The position numbers were made by a program, and so were the translations under genes. A stretch of 64,000 nucleotides of DNA from Cladophialophora immunda (taxonomy: Eukaryota > Ascomycota > Eurotiomycetes > Chaetothyriales > Herpotrichiellaceae). Shown piece by piece: positions 1 through 11,539 of this stretch; the first letter of the stretch is position 1; every line of letters begins with the position of its first letter. The stretch is taken from the NCBI RefSeq assembly GCF_000835495.1, contig NW_015622541.1, positions 2,108,001 through 2,172,000 on the forward strand, read 5' to 3'. The notes under the pieces are model-generated. The model did not search any database. It had not been told where the DNA came from and saw only the letters and a program-made list of their open reading frames with translations.

Positions 1-1293
1 CTTGCTTTGGCATGCCCGGCGATTCATCGCTCATCACCGTGACATGACCGTGTGCATGACCATGACCATGACCATGACCACAAACTACCGCCATGACCTT
101 GACTAGACAGGCCTTGACCTTGACCTTAACCTGGACCGTTGAACACACTTTTGACCACCCCCGTTTGCCCGTTTCCCGTTGGCTTTTTCTGGCTCCCCCC
201 CTTTCCCACCAACCCCCATCCCCATCCCATCATCATCCTAGGCCATCCTTCTTTTTTCCAAAACATCCCATCACTCTTTTTGACTGTAACTTGTCCTCCG
301 CCAGCCAGCCCGTCTTAGTCCACTCTGGCAATTATTGCGCCAGTGTGCTCCTGTCGCTCCATCTTTCTGTCCTGGTGCTTGCTCCCCATTGGCTACCCGC
401 CGCGCGTACCCAGCCCGCCGTCGTAGCTTCCCTTCCACTTCTGCGGCTTGCCTGGCCCTTCTGACTATGTGCTGCTACTGCTGCTGCTCTTTCTTTTCTC
501 CCCCCCCCCTCGCTCTTGCGTCGTCTCCGTCTCCGTCTCCCTTGCCTGCAACTGGGTTGAACCGGGCTCGTCAACCTTACGACGGGGAAAGGGGACCCTG
601 ACGGTTTTACAGCCGAGCCTCGAACCGCCTTCGATCCAAGACAAGGCCCCGGTGTTCCTGGTGTGAGTTACGGCGCATCATGCCTGATGCAGGCTTTGAT
701 GGGCGAAAAATACCAGTTGATCCTTTCCATCGGTCCAACTGCCTGGTGCCGCCACAAACTCTGCCTGCCGAAGCGTGCGTTGCTCGGCTGACTGCTTTCG
801 TCTCGTGGATTCACTCATTAATCACGGTTCTTGTCATTCTTGATTGCTCCAGTGTATCATCATCCTGCCCTCTGATTGAGTTGGACCGGGCTCGGACAGT
901 CACTGTTTGAAAGGGCGCTGTGGGTGAAGGTCCTCTGCCCTCTCTCATTCATGCTGCCAAACATCCGGGACCCACCTCTTCAATAACTTTGCCTTCATTC
1001 CAAACCCCCAATTCTGTCAAAAGACTCCAAAACATCCAACATGCTCCCTCACTTGAATTGTTCTTGATCCTCGTCCCTGTTGCCATGTTCTCTGTCACCA
1101 GGGAATATCACTATCTTTTCCTTGCTTTCACTTGAGGCTCTGCAAGGTCGGCCTGGCCCTTCACAACACAGCCTCATCGTCCACCTCACCGTCGTCCGCG
1201 ACATGCTCATGCCGCACCCGTCACCTCCAGCTCACACTACTTAACACCGACGACTTTTCCACCTTCGACCTTTCTCCCCGTTACCTGCAGCTC
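1..1293. other. Upstream region / long leader of the cyclin gene
   Basis: No convincing gene. The first 80 bases carry a short tandem ATGACC hexamer array (about 55-79). The rest is pyrimidine-rich with many short overlapping frames that lack family resemblance, as in long fungal promoters and 5' UTRs. The reading frame of the cyclin stays open upstream to 1132, but the first ATG in that frame is at 1294. Confidence 0.5.
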
Positions 1294-3180
1294 ATGTCGT
1301 CCATGTCTGCCATCTACGGTGCTGTTGGGCCCTCGGATCGGTCGAACTCGACGTCGAACACCACCTGTCAGGACGCCGCAGCATATGGGTGCAAAAGGTG
1401 GAACACCTCCGAGACCTACTTCAACAGCGGTTTACCTACGCCTCCGGGCTCAAGGGCCATGCCTGGAGTAGTGCTAGGCAACAGCTATGCGGCATTGCCT
1501 GCACCTCCGTTGCAGCAGGGCCGCAGCGGTTTACCAGACGGTGCGAACGCTACTCGTCCACGCATAACTCCATCTACAGTCTCGACGAATCATGCATACG
1601 CTCTTGCTCCTCCCGCAAACGGGGTCAGCCTGTACAACCGTCGAGCACCCGATCACAACAATGTGAACGCCATTGCACCCCACCTTCAAATCCCAGAGTC
1701 GGTGAACAAGAGCAAAGGGAGTCTGGCCGAGTTTGCCGCCGAGATTACATGTCTCTTCTGGTTTGAAACAGGGAACACCCTCCAATATGCAGAGAATCTC
1801 CCAGAGGATGTAGCAGTCGATAGAGGCTTGCTTCCAGATGCCGTACCCACCATTGGGTTCCGAAAGTGGGTGACCACGATCATCAGCACCACTCAGGTCG
1901 GGAAGAACGTAATCCTACTTGCCTTGTTGTTCATCTATCGGCTCAAACGATTCAACCCTAGTGTTAGCGGGAAGCGTGGAAGTGAGTTTCGGCTGCTGAC
2001 GATTGCCCTCATGTTGGGAAACAAGTTTCTGGACGACAATACATACACGAACAAGACCTGGGCGGAAGTTTCTGGCATATCAGTCACCGAAATACACATC
2101 ATGGAAGTCGAATTCCTGAGCAACATGAGGTACGCTCTTTACGCCTCGGCTGAAGAGTGGAGTGAATGGAAGTCCAAATTGGGAAGGTTTGGCGCGTTTT
2201 ACGACAAAGCCTCCGAGCTACCCTTGGTTGATGAGAGCAGAGCCAATGGCGCCACCCCAGTCACGCCGACTGCTCAGAGCTTCCCTCAAAAGCTGCCTTC
2301 GCCTCCTTCCACTCATCACAGTGCCAGTCCTTATGGTGTCTCCCCGTCTCTGAACAGTCACTACCCGGTACTGCCACATCCTTCAACTGCAGTAACACAA
2401 TTTCCGAGTTCACCTCTTCGGCAACAAGTTGGTTTGAGGGGATATCAACAAGAGCGGAAACGGAGCGCCGACTACTCTGCGGAACTTCCCCCGGCGAAAA
2501 GGCAACAACTTCCTGGTCAGCTTTCCGAAAATATTGGAGGTCGTGGACATTCGCTTCCGTACATTCCTGGCAGTCTAAGAGTGTCTCCCACTCACCCTAC
2601 CGGCGTGGCTGATATTGGAGTCCCGGCACCAATGCTGGACATCCCAAGGCTGGACATGCCGAGGCCACCACCCTCGCTACCGCTTTCAAATGCGCCGCCC
2701 ACCCTATTGCCAGTCCAGACAAATCGACCACTGTCGACCGTCTACCCGCCCGCAACTGGCACCTATTCCCACCCTGTCACGCCGATATCCGCAGTGCCTC
2801 AATCTCTGTTCCAGAATCCTGTTCCAAGCTTGGGCGATGGCTCTCGATCTATTACAACTCTGCCTTCCGCCCACACCTCCCCATCGAATGGGTACAACAC
2901 CACTACTCCCACACTGGCGGGACTATCACCTTCATACTTCCTGACGCATCGCACGTCTCCATATCGACCTGTCCGACATGTCAACACGCTCTTGATACCT
3001 CCGCCATCGGCCGCATTGCAGATGCCGGTCAGAAATATACCATCTGACCAGATTCACTACCATCCCTTAAGCAAAGCGACCACTGAGCGCCGGACTGGAC
3101 TACTGCCCAATTTCCATCCCGATGGCTGGCAACATAGCAATGTTTCCACGCCCATCACTCAACATCAATACCCATTCTAA
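1294..3180 (+). CDS. Pho80/PCL-family cyclin, Clg1-like
   Basis: Single-exon gene of 628 aa. Residues about 140-308 form a cyclin box of the fungal PCL/Pho80 type: a helical stretch with FIYRLKRFNP, then the conserved LTIALMLGNKFLDDNTY and W..VSGI segments, and an EVEFL..MRYALY end. Such cyclins bind Pho85-type CDKs in nutrient, polarity and cell-cycle control. The N-terminal 140 residues and the C-terminal 320 residues are low-complexity and rich in Ser, Pro and Thr (many SP/TP pairs), as in yeast Clg1. An in-frame extension upstream of 1294 has no ATG, so 1294 is the start; a second ATG at 1306 is possible. The partner kinase is inferred from the family, not seen here. Confidence 0.85.
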   Translation: MSSMSAIYGAVGPSDRSNSTSNTTCQDAAAYGCKRWNTSETYFNSGLPTPPGSRAMPGVVLGNSYAALPAPPLQQGRSGLPDGANATRPRITPSTVSTNHAYALAPPANGVSLYNRRAPDHNNVNAIAPHLQIPESVNKSKGSLAEFAAEITCLFWFETGNTLQYAENLPEDVAVDRGLLPDAVPTIGFRKWVTTIISTTQVGKNVILLALLFIYRLKRFNPSVSGKRGSEFRLLTIALMLGNKFLDDNTYTNKTWAEVSGISVTEIHIMEVEFLSNMRYALYASAEEWSEWKSKLGRFGAFYDKASELPLVDESRANGATPVTPTAQSFPQKLPSPPSTHHSASPYGVSPSLNSHYPVLPHPSTAVTQFPSSPLRQQVGLRGYQQERKRSADYSAELPPAKRQQLPGQLSENIGGRGHSLPYIPGSLRVSPTHPTGVADIGVPAPMLDIPRLDMPRPPPSLPLSNAPPTLLPVQTNRPLSTVYPPATGTYSHPVTPISAVPQSLFQNPVPSLGDGSRSITTLPSAHTSPSNGYNTTTPTLAGLSPSYFLTHRTSPYRPVRHVNTLLIPPPSAALQMPVRNIPSDQIHYHPLSKATTERRTGLLPNFHPDGWQHSNVSTPITQHQYPF

Positions 3181-3791
3181 GAATCGGTTCACAACCCTGT
3201 AAATTTCTCATGCTGTGGGGAAAACATTGCACTCTTCCACCTGCATAGCTCGGCGGGCTCTGTTTTGATATTATCTTTTTGTGCTGAAAGCACTCGGTTT
3301 AGCGAAAAAGCATTTCAACGGCGCTGGCATTAGATGGTATTATGGCAACATACGGCGGGCTCAGAATACCTTGTCTGAACAAGACAGAAGTGTACAGAAT
3401 TAGAAGATCCAGCACAGACTGGATTGGAAGACATGACTCCCACGATGCTTGGGGGACAGAAAGGGCAAGGGGTTGAGCAGGTCGATCGAAAGCTAATGCT
3501 TGATACCCCCTTCATTTGTTTCAATCCAGACTCTGTCCTCTTGCAATTTTCATCGCATCGCCATACGTACAAGTCGGTAGGCAGCTGATGAGCTGCGATC
3601 AGGTGACGCATGCCAAGCCGGGTTTAAGCATTCATCACCTCTGCTAAATTCCCCTCCTCTCATGCTGCGGAATTGAGAGTGTAAAGTGAAATAAAGCTCG
3701 ACAAAGAGCCATCGCGTAGGGATGGTGTCCAACAGAACCTAGGGTCCATCGTAGACGATGCAGCGTCTATATCAGCAGCCTCTTCGCAAGG
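3181..3791. other. Intergenic, cyclin to hydrolase
   Basis: 3' region of the cyclin gene and promoter of the hydrolase, both on the plus strand. No coding frame or repeat that I can support. Confidence 0.5.
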
Positions 3792-5611
3792 ATGCGCAAG
3801 ACACTACTCCTTGTTTTTATCCATGGCTTCAAGGTAAGTTCAATGCGAACACACATGCGCTGGCCAGCAGCCAGGCTTCGGCATTGTGGCGCCGACATTG
3901 TCACCATCTTTGGTGCGATGCCTTTGCGGGTATCAAGAGACTGATTCTGCCATCTTTAGGGTGGCGATGATACCTTTGCTGTGTTTCCGGAACATCTGCG
4001 AGCGCTCGTGAGCCATGCCCTTCCGAATATCGATGTTGTCACCGCTACATATCCCAAATTCGAGACCCGAGGCGAGTTGAGAGACTGTGTGGCTCGCCTT
4101 CGAGAATGGTATGGGGTGCGAACATCTGTCTGGTCCAAAACGTCACGCTAAGAGTTCACGACTGCAGGCTACAAAACAAGGTCATCGACCTAGAGGTTGC
4201 TCGCTCGACCCCGTCCCCGACCGTGGATCCTTCAGTCCATGTCATGCTGATCGGCCACTCGATGGGAGGCATCGTCGCGGCTGAGACATACCTGCTACTC
4301 GCCAGTGAGCAACCCATTCCAGCGCGGTCTTCTGCGCACAATCCCGAAAGGCCGAATTTTCCTTCCAACACGACACTGGGTTCGACAACATCCACTTCCC
4401 ATCCGGCACCACCGCATCATGAGCCAGATACGACGCCTTACAGCTTCATGTTTCCGCACATCCAAGGCATCCTGGCTTTTGATACTCCTTTCCTTGGGTT
4501 GGCCCCGGGAATGGTTGCCCACGGACTCGAGGGTGGGCACAAGGTTGTCGCCAATGCCTACAACACCTACTCTGAAGTTGCCTCCATGTTTGGCTGGGGT
4601 TCCAAGTCCGAACCCAACGTCTCATCAACCTCATCCGCCTCTGGAACCAAGTCAATCGGCGCCCTGCCAGCACCCGCTTCCTCTTCCACGGAAGACGCGG
4701 CAGCCGCCCCCAAATGGCAAGCTTGGGGGAAGTATGCAATGTTCGCCGGTGCGGCTGGCGCTGTGGTTGCAGGCGGTGCTGCGGCTTTGTACTCACAACG
4801 AGAGAAACTTAGTGCTGGTTGGAAATGGGCCAGCGACCACTTGTTGTTTGTAGGAGAGCTGTTCAAGCCGGAGCATCTGCGTAGACGGGTTGAATCTCTG
4901 GAGCTGGAATGTAAAGAACGTGGCGCTGGATGTGCGAACCTTTACACCAACCTTGGGAAAGGGGCCAGTGGCGGATATGGTATCACGGAAACTTTGGCAG
5001 GGAAGGAGAGGACGTTTTGCAATCTGCCCGTGCACGTCAGTCGAGATCGAAAAGAAGGCAAAGAAGCCGCGCGCGACGAAACAGGCGGATTTAGATGGAT
5101 CAAGGCTGTCAACGACAAAGCTTCCGACGAGACTACGGCGCATGTGTCCATGTTCATTCCACGAGATAACCCGGGATTCTACGCCCTGGGAGAACATGCC
5201 AAAGAGTACATCGCTCGGTGGGTTGATCAAGGCTGGTACCGCGCCAGCAATGGACCGACATTCCTGAAACCCGAGCCCAGTCGCGTGGGATTGGGCGAAT
5301 CACCGGACGGCGGGTGGGTGAAACCTGACGCCGACGAAATCAGAGCCCGAGAGAGAGCAAGGGATCGCTATGGCAACGCCTACAAGCATCCCGACGCCAA
5401 CGCCGATGTCGACCCCGAAGGGAACCTAGGTAAGGACTGGGACTCTCTCGATCTTCACCGTGGTAAGGACGGTGTTGACGACCTGCTAGATGATGAGGAC
5501 CTGAGGATGAGAGACGAGGACGAAGAACTTGAGGGAAGCGTGATTGTTGAGAAAAAGGCGGCGAATGGAGAGGTGCCGCTGCCCAAATCGAGAAGCAATA
5601 CTGGAGTGTGA
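3792..5611 (+). CDS. Alpha/beta-hydrolase (putative serine esterase/lipase) with membrane segment
   Basis: Three exons: 3792-3833, 3960-4108, 4168-5611, giving 544 aa. Exon 1 encodes only MRKTLLLVFIHGFK; the frame continues as GGDDTFAVFPEHL in exon 2, so FIHGFKGG forms the oxyanion-hole region. The nucleophile elbow GHSMGG has Ser at about residue 95. This arrangement matches fungal DUF676-like serine esterases. A hydrophobic segment with AMFAGAAGAVVAGGAAALY near residue 290 could anchor the protein in a membrane. The C-terminal 120 residues are charged and probably disordered, ending in an Asp/Glu-rich stretch. Introns are 126 and 59 bp with standard borders. The substrate cannot be told from sequence; the other triad residues were not assigned with confidence. 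Confidence 0.85.
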
Positions 5612-6306
5612 AGATTCGATAGAGGATTTCCCCTACTTCTATAAAAGGGACAGCGGCCGACACATTGAGACGGCCATGGGACGAGACACATGACTTAGCA
5701 CGACACGACACGACGAGCTCAAATTGGCGATAGCAGGACTACGCCTACCATCTGGACCAGAAAGCACTTTACACGTCGAGGTGGGGCATGGTTTTTTTTT
5801 TGTAAGGCAGTGTTACCGGGGTGAGCTCTCATCCATAGAGATCGAGCTGAATAGGTGGTGCAGGACTGGTATTTCACACGCAGGTAGCGGCCTGCAAAGA
5901 CAAGACGACCACGACTGCTTGATGCCGCCCACCGAAGTCACCAAACCATCATGTCGACACAAGGCTCAGCCTCTCTTGCGGCTGCGGCGTGTTGGCTCAT
6001 CGGGGGCTGCTAGAACTTTGTTGGAACCACAACGGTCCTTTTGACAGAATCATAACAGAAACTGAATCCTCCCAGGGAATAATCGACGTCTTCCGCCGAC
6101 TCGAAGGTGAAACTCATATTGCGTGGATTGAGAATTTGGCAAGACCAGAAAAATGTCAAGTTGATGGCCTGAGAAAGAGGAGTACTCGCCAGAACGCCGC
6201 AACGGGTCTGCACTTTGCGTGCGCGCAGCCTTGCTGAATCTTCATCTCCTCGGGTGTATATCCGTGAGCACCTTTCGCTCTTCCTTCTCACTTTCGTTTA
6301 CATTGT
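5612..6306. other. Intergenic, convergent hydrolase / CsbD-like gene
   Basis: 3' regions of two converging genes. A T run lies near 5790-5800 and a TATAAAAGG-like string near 5640. No gene supported. Confidence 0.45.
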
Positions 6307-6743
6307 TCAGCCCGTGCCACTCTGCTCCTCCACACCCCTCTTCTCTGGCATCCTCTTATTCCCCTCATCAACCATGCCTTCGCATCCCGTGACCCTGCCC
6401 GCTGCGTTCTCAACCACTCCCAAAACCGATGACTGGGCGGGCTGTCCTTGGGTGGAATCTGACTGAGCTTTCGCGTCCTTCATCTCTTGCATGGCCTCGG
6501 CTTTTGTCTGCGCCCCGGACTCGTATCCCACTGCGGAGGAGATGGCACCTTGCACGTACTGTTTTTAGTTAGAATGGCGAGATCGGTCAGGGAGGAGAAG
6601 AAGAAGAAGAAGGATAGAGGAGCTGAGATCAAATCAGGCAGTGACGGGCTAGGACGATGGATGGCCGGATCGATGAGACTTGCCTTGACATGCCCGCCGA
6701 GCATTGAGGCTTGGGACTCTGACGAAGACTGGTCTGATGACAT
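6307..6743 (-). CDS. CsbD-like small stress-response protein
   Basis: Two exons on the minus strand: 6743-6684 and 6558-6307, giving 103 aa. Exon 1 encodes MSSDQSSSESQASMLGGHVK; exon 2 continues YVQGAISSAVGYESG and has A.AMQEMKDAKAQ and a GRVTGCEGMVDEG end. This is the layout of short hydrophilic CsbD-fold proteins found across Pezizomycotina, usually stress-induced and of unknown mechanism. The intron (6559-6683, 125 bp) has the donor AAG|GCAAGT and acceptor AACAG, so it is a GC-AG intron with an otherwise perfect donor consensus. A purine-rich AAG repeat lies inside the intron on the plus strand. Cellular role is inferred from the family only. Confidence 0.7.
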
Positions 6744-7423
6744 CGTGACGGGGGTTGCTGGTGGATTTTTGTTTCCGCAAATCGATGGCTCTGGATGTGC
6801 TGAGTTGCACTGGATTCCTCAAAACATCCAATATTGATGGTGGCGCTGTATAATTCAAGAGTCAAGGAGGGCGTGATATCACCCTCGCCTCGCGTGTCTC
6901 GAACTCCGGACTCTGCACTCTTGATATGTCCTGTCACTCGTGATGTATTCAATGACGCCCTTGCCAAGATGCTGGAAATCGACGATGATGTCATGCAGGG
7001 CTCTTTCCTGAAACCTCCGTCGTCAGCCTTGCACGTGATGATATCACCCATTATTAGATTTCCCGTGCCGGCTTCAGCCTCGTTCCAGCTTGGGAACGTC
7101 AATCATTGCCGAGGTTGTTTTTCTCAGACAGCTTTTCATGCGACCTACCTCGCTACCTATACGCGACCTAGCAGATAGTTACGAATCCCACGGTCGTAAA
7201 CCCCTCGGACCTCACACTCTCCTTCTCTCTCTTCTGGCAATAAAAGCCCAACGATAGATCTTTGATCGAACGTCACGCTTGCAATGGCGTTTTGTCGGAC
7301 CCAGGGCGATTGATCTGGCACGGTTCGTCACGCCTTCAATGCATGCGTGCCGTCCTTGGACTTTGCCCCCTGACCCGTCGATGTGTCTCTCTTCCCGCTT
7401 TCGGTAGACGACCGGTACGAACC
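6744..7423. other. Divergent promoter region, CsbD-like / thioesterase
   Basis: Spacer between two divergent genes. An in-frame upstream ATG of the thioesterase lies at 7343 and would add 27 basic residues; see that gene. No other frame is convincing. Confidence 0.45.
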
Positions 7424-8218
7424 ATGTCAACCAGGTTCGAGGTGCTCCAGGGCAAGAAGCCCCTCTCTTTTCGGCGTCTGATGGCCCTGAAACGGGTGGA
7501 AGAGGACGTTTTCGAGTCGGTAACCCCGGCCTGGCCGCCGGCGCCGCATCGGCGAGCATTTGGAGGCCATGTGTACGCCCAGGCCTTGTACGCTGCCAGC
7601 AAGACCGTTGGAAAGGGGCTGGTGGTCCATGTACGTTCCCTGTTATGATCTGCTCTCTCTGTTTCCACGTTGAGCGTGATGTTGGTTGTGGTTCTTGTGG
7701 TTGACAGCTTGGGCTTTCGGGGTGTAGCAAATGACCGGGTACTTCATTCTCCCCGGCGCCATTGACATTCCGTACGTGTACCGCGTGCGCAGGATCAGGG
7801 ACGGCGGCATGTACTGCCTGCGAGGGGTCGACGTCTATCAACGATCCGAGGCTGCCGCGCAGGGCACGTCGCCTTGCTTTGTCGCCACCATCTCATTCAA
7901 GCGGTCGGAGAAAGGCATCACGAAGTGGACCGGCTACGAGTACCACGACATGCCGCGGGACCACATCCAGCGGGAATACCACAGCGTCCTGCAAGGTCTC
8001 CGGCCGGAAGACCACCCCGAAGCGCCCGGGGCCGACGCCCTGTGGTGGGAACAGGAGGAGGAAAGGTTCTGGAGCCGTGACGCGGCGGCGTTTCCCGGAG
8101 TGGAAACCCGAAAGGTCGACATGGCCAAATACAACGGCAAGGCGGAACCGGGGCGCGGGCCCGGTGGAGCTGGAGCGTCTCGCTGGCGCCAGCTGCTGTT
8201 CTACCGCCTCATCCAGGA

Positions 8219-8249
<31 letters not shown>

Positions 8250-8729
8250 CCGTCAGAGGCGACCGAGAGGGCCGAGGCCGCCAACGACCTGAACCTCCAC
8301 GCCGCGGCGCACCTGTACGCGTCGGACCGGAATTCGCTGTTCCTCATCCAGCGCGCGCTCGGCTACGAGGCCGTCCGCACCACCATGGCGTCCCTGTCCC
8401 ACACGGTCATCTTCCACGGCCTGGCCGACCATCTGCGCATGGTTGACGACGACGACGACCACGACGACGACCACGACCGCCCGCGCCGGGCCTCCAAGTG
8501 GTTCGTCCAGGAGTCGTGGACCAGCAACGGCGGCGACAACCGCGGCTGCCACCACAGTCTCCTCTGGGATCCCCGGGCCGGCCGCGTCATCGGCACCACC
8601 CTGCAGGACGGCATGTTGAGGTTTCCGGCCGAGCTGGTCGAGAAGATCCCCCGTGGTGGCGCCCCTGTGGACGCGGGAAACCCGCCACCGTCCCAAGCGG
8701 CTCGGAACAAGGCTGGCAGCAAGTTATGA
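7424..8729 (+). CDS. Peroxisomal acyl-CoA thioesterase (TesB/ACOT8 family), atypical
   Basis: Two exons, 7424-7630 and 7728-8729, 402 aa. The double-hotdog layout is clear: N-terminal half with RRAFGGHVYAQAL and FILPG..D.PYVYRV, C-terminal half with LFLIQRALG, SLSHTVIFH and TTLQDGMLRF. The protein ends in SKL, a canonical PTS1, so it should act on acyl-CoA in the peroxisome. Two poly-acidic inserts interrupt the second half: 11 Asp in a row from a GAC repeat at about 8217-8250, and an Asp/His run near 8444-8482. At the position of the catalytic Asp (SLDH in E. coli TesB and human ACOT8) this protein has Ser (about residue 293), so activity is doubtful. An upstream in-frame ATG at 7343 adds a basic leader; I prefer 7424 because of the PTS1. 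The intron is 97 bp. The gene is very GC-rich. Confidence 0.88.
8217..8252 (+). repeat. GAC trinucleotide repeat coding for poly-Asp
   Basis: About eleven Asp codons, all but the first GAC, inside the thioesterase gene. A second interrupted GAC/CAC run lies at 8444-8482. Both keep the frame. Confidence 0.9.
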
Positions 8730-9799
8730 GGCCCACGTGAGGGACGGGGCCCCTCCCATCCAGGCTGCTGGCTGTGCTGGGACTGTTAGAACTGGGAGTT
8801 CTCTACATAGGATATCAGACCGCTATCTCTGTATTTGATAGAACGAACATCTGGGCTACGCTGGATTCGCAAAGGGGTGTGATCGAGCTTGAGACGGTCC
8901 TGAAAGTGGACCCTGACGTTCTGAATTAAGAGCATTTTTGGTTCCTTTGTTTTGGGGGCAAGCAGCTGAATCGATGTGGAATGGATCATTCATCAATCCT
9001 AAGCAAAATATGTTCACCGCATCTCAAATGCCATCGTCCCGGGGGAATGAGAGCTGGTCTGACACAGCACAGTAGAGGAGGAGATTTTAGAGTTGACCGG
9101 TGTATGAACATGGTCAGTACGGTGCATCCTCTCGCAGAGCTTGCGGCTGCTTGCCTCCTCTTAGTCGTCCGGCCCGGGTGAAAGCGATGACAGACGCTTT
9201 TGATATACCACGGCAGAAGGCGGGTTGGCACTACTACAATCACCATCACTATCACCACCCCATCAATGTATTCAACAGCCTCTCAAAGTTGCTCCCGCTA
9301 CGCATACGTACGTCCAAATCAATCGTACGCTTCCACAGCAAAATGTTCCGTCCGTTGCAGTGCCGCAATCCTCGATCGCCCAAGCCAACCCCTGCCGAAG
9401 TAGGCGGCGGGGCCAGGAAACAGGGGATTCCAGAAGAGTTTCTCCCTTGGCGGGATACCCATCGTCATCCATCCATCCATCCATCCATCCAAGGACCGTC
9501 GCAGTCTACGGAGACTCGTCGGTTCGATATTTTGCCAAAGGATTTCGAGTGGGGGAGCATTGCGTCGATTGAACTGCTTGGCCCAATTTGCACGTTATGC
9601 GCGCTCCAAACTGTCGCGCAGAAGGAAGAAATTTGAGAGATCAGCGATTGGCGGTGGAGAGAACGTAAAACACCAGTAGACCTCTGGATTCCCGCACTCG
9701 AGAATTGTCATGGAGCCGCGAGCGTAAGGGCCAGAGCGTCAGCGGCCTTTTCTGATCTCAGACACTTTGGATCGGCGGAGGTCATGTTCGTCGTTTCGG
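8730..9799. other. Intergenic with tetranucleotide repeat
   Basis: Convergent 3' regions. Contains a CATC microsatellite (see 9466-9490). A long plus-strand frame at 9100-9636 has no domain-like content and I do not call it. Confidence 0.5.
9466..9490. repeat. CATC tetranucleotide microsatellite
   Basis: About six perfect CATC/ATCC units in a row, read directly from the sequence. Confidence 0.9.
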
Positions 9800-10769
9800 T
9801 CAAAACGTTCGGTCGCTTGAGCCGAACGCCGTGCCGTGGTCAGTGCTAGTTCCTGCTTCATATGGCTGGTGATTGCTGCCGGGGAGTTCGTGTATCATGG
9901 ACGCGGAGGAGGCGAGCTCGGACAGCCCAACCTTTTCCGCACTGGCTGATAGCTCGGGCTTTGCGGTGGAGAGCGGAGACTTTGCGACCTGATTGTCTTC
10001 CAGCTCTGGCTTGGAGTATGATGGTGCTTGGGTTTCCCCGGGGCGCTTGCATCTTCGCTTTCTGCGCATGACGATATAGCCGCACAGACACAGGAAGGCC
10101 AGCCCGGCTAGACCGACGCCCACGCCGATACCGACTCGGGCGCCAGTGGAGAGTCCCTGCCGTGTGTTGTCATCACTCCGCTCGCCGAGATACTGACCCC
10201 GATTTTCCACCTATCCTTACCTTGGAGCTCTCCTTGTCCTGGATCACGAAGTCTGCGGACTGGGCCAGGAAGGTCCCCTGCTCGGCGGAGGAAGCCGTGG
10301 TCGTAAAGGTGAAACAATACTCGCCCCTGCGCGGCATTAGAACCCTCCAGCAACGAAATCTTTCTCCCCAAGAGAAATGAGAAATGGGAAATGTCCATGA
10401 CTGGAAGATGCGTACGGGATCAGGGACCGAGACTCGTTCATCAGAGACGCCGGCCAGGATGAGAAGTCGAGTTGGCAGGCCGACACCTCGACGTGAGCGA
10501 AGTGGAAATACGTGGCCTGGCCTCCATCTTCTTTCTGGAGCCAAATATCGCATTCGGAAGGGTCACCACTTGTTGGCCAACGTTGTCAGTATTGAGCCAA
10601 CCAGCACGGTTCCATGCAGCACCCACGATTGTTGCTCCCACTGGATGAGGCTCGATCCGGGATTCAAAGAGTAAGTCTCGCCTTCGGTCGGAACGGTGAC
10701 ATCGATAGCCCAGACTATACATGCTGCTTCGACCAGGAGGAACAAGGAGAACAGAAGCAAGCAAGACAT
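9800..10769 (-). CDS. Secreted/surface protein with signal peptide and one TM helix
   Basis: Four exons on the minus strand: 10769-10627, 10568-10416, 10326-10221, 10156-9800, giving 252 aa. The start MSCLLLFSLFLLVEAACIVWA is a signal peptide. The ectodomain begins IDVTVPTEGETYSL and continues IQWEQQSGDPSECDIWLQ, with EYCFTFTTTAS later, an immunoglobulin-like beta fold often seen in fungal wall-associated proteins. After a short stalk comes GLSTGARVGIGVGVGLAG and a TM helix ending in a basic RRKRR stop-transfer, then a cytoplasmic tail of about 95 residues. The introns are 58, 89 and 64 bp; the first has a good CTGAC branch site but a weak GTGGGT donor, so that junction is the least sure. Role unknown; cell-surface sensing or wall binding is possible. 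Confidence 0.72.
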
Positions 10770-11539
10770 GGTACCACCAGGGCGCAAAAAGAGACTCTCG
10801 GCGATATTTCAGAACGAAAGAGCGGATGAAGGAAGTTTATTGAGGAGGGGAGAAGCTCGCCCCGTGGACTGGTTCTCTCGAGCTCCAGGCCAACACATAG
10901 TTAGGGATATTTCGCCCGGACGCTGTTGTTTTAGCGAGGGAGCTTGAGCTGGTCGACCCGGGTCCAGAATCCTGTGATGGCGCGCAAATACGAGGTCTAC
11001 CCCTCTTTTAGCAGGGGCCATGGGAGACGGTAAGGGAGCAATAGAGATGCTCGGTCGAGTTGCCAGTAGTTTAGAGCAAGGGCATGTTGTCCATCCATCA
11101 GCCAGAGTGTGTCACCGCGGAGGTAAGACGAAGCTGCTGTTGACGAAAGACCCTTGCAGAGAGGAGATTGTATTGTTGACTGAGGTTGAATTGGCCAGAA
11201 AAGGAATATCGAGGGATGAGTGGAGGAGGCAGGGAGCCACGTTTCTCCGATTCCGGCCGGAGTGTGGAAAATTCAACTATTGCGCGCCACTGACGGAGAG
11301 TAGAAAAGGTGCCTCTTATCTATCCCCCTAGCACATCTCCTTGGTCTTTTCTACTCCCCCACGCGAAGTTGGTCCAGGTGCAAGGTAGCAGCGTACCGTC
11401 AAGCGCTTCTAGAAATTGGCCAACTGAGGTTCCTGGATGGCAATTCGAGGTCTGACGCAACATTCGACGGAGCATCTCAGGAATATAGGCCACACAGTCC
11501 AACCAGATCCTCGATAGTTTCACGCACCCTCGAGACAAA
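10770..11539. other. Divergent promoter region
   Basis: Spacer between the surface-protein gene (minus) and the acetyltransferase (plus). No frame I can support. Confidence 0.5.

Noticed and set aside
8253..8696. Minus-strand Val/Arg-rich frame opposite the thioesterase
   Set aside because: A shadow of the GAC repeats and GC-rich codons of the real gene.
9100..9636. 178-codon plus-strand frame
   Set aside because: Contains the CATC microsatellite and His/Tyr runs; no conserved pattern, and no real ATG context or partner exon.
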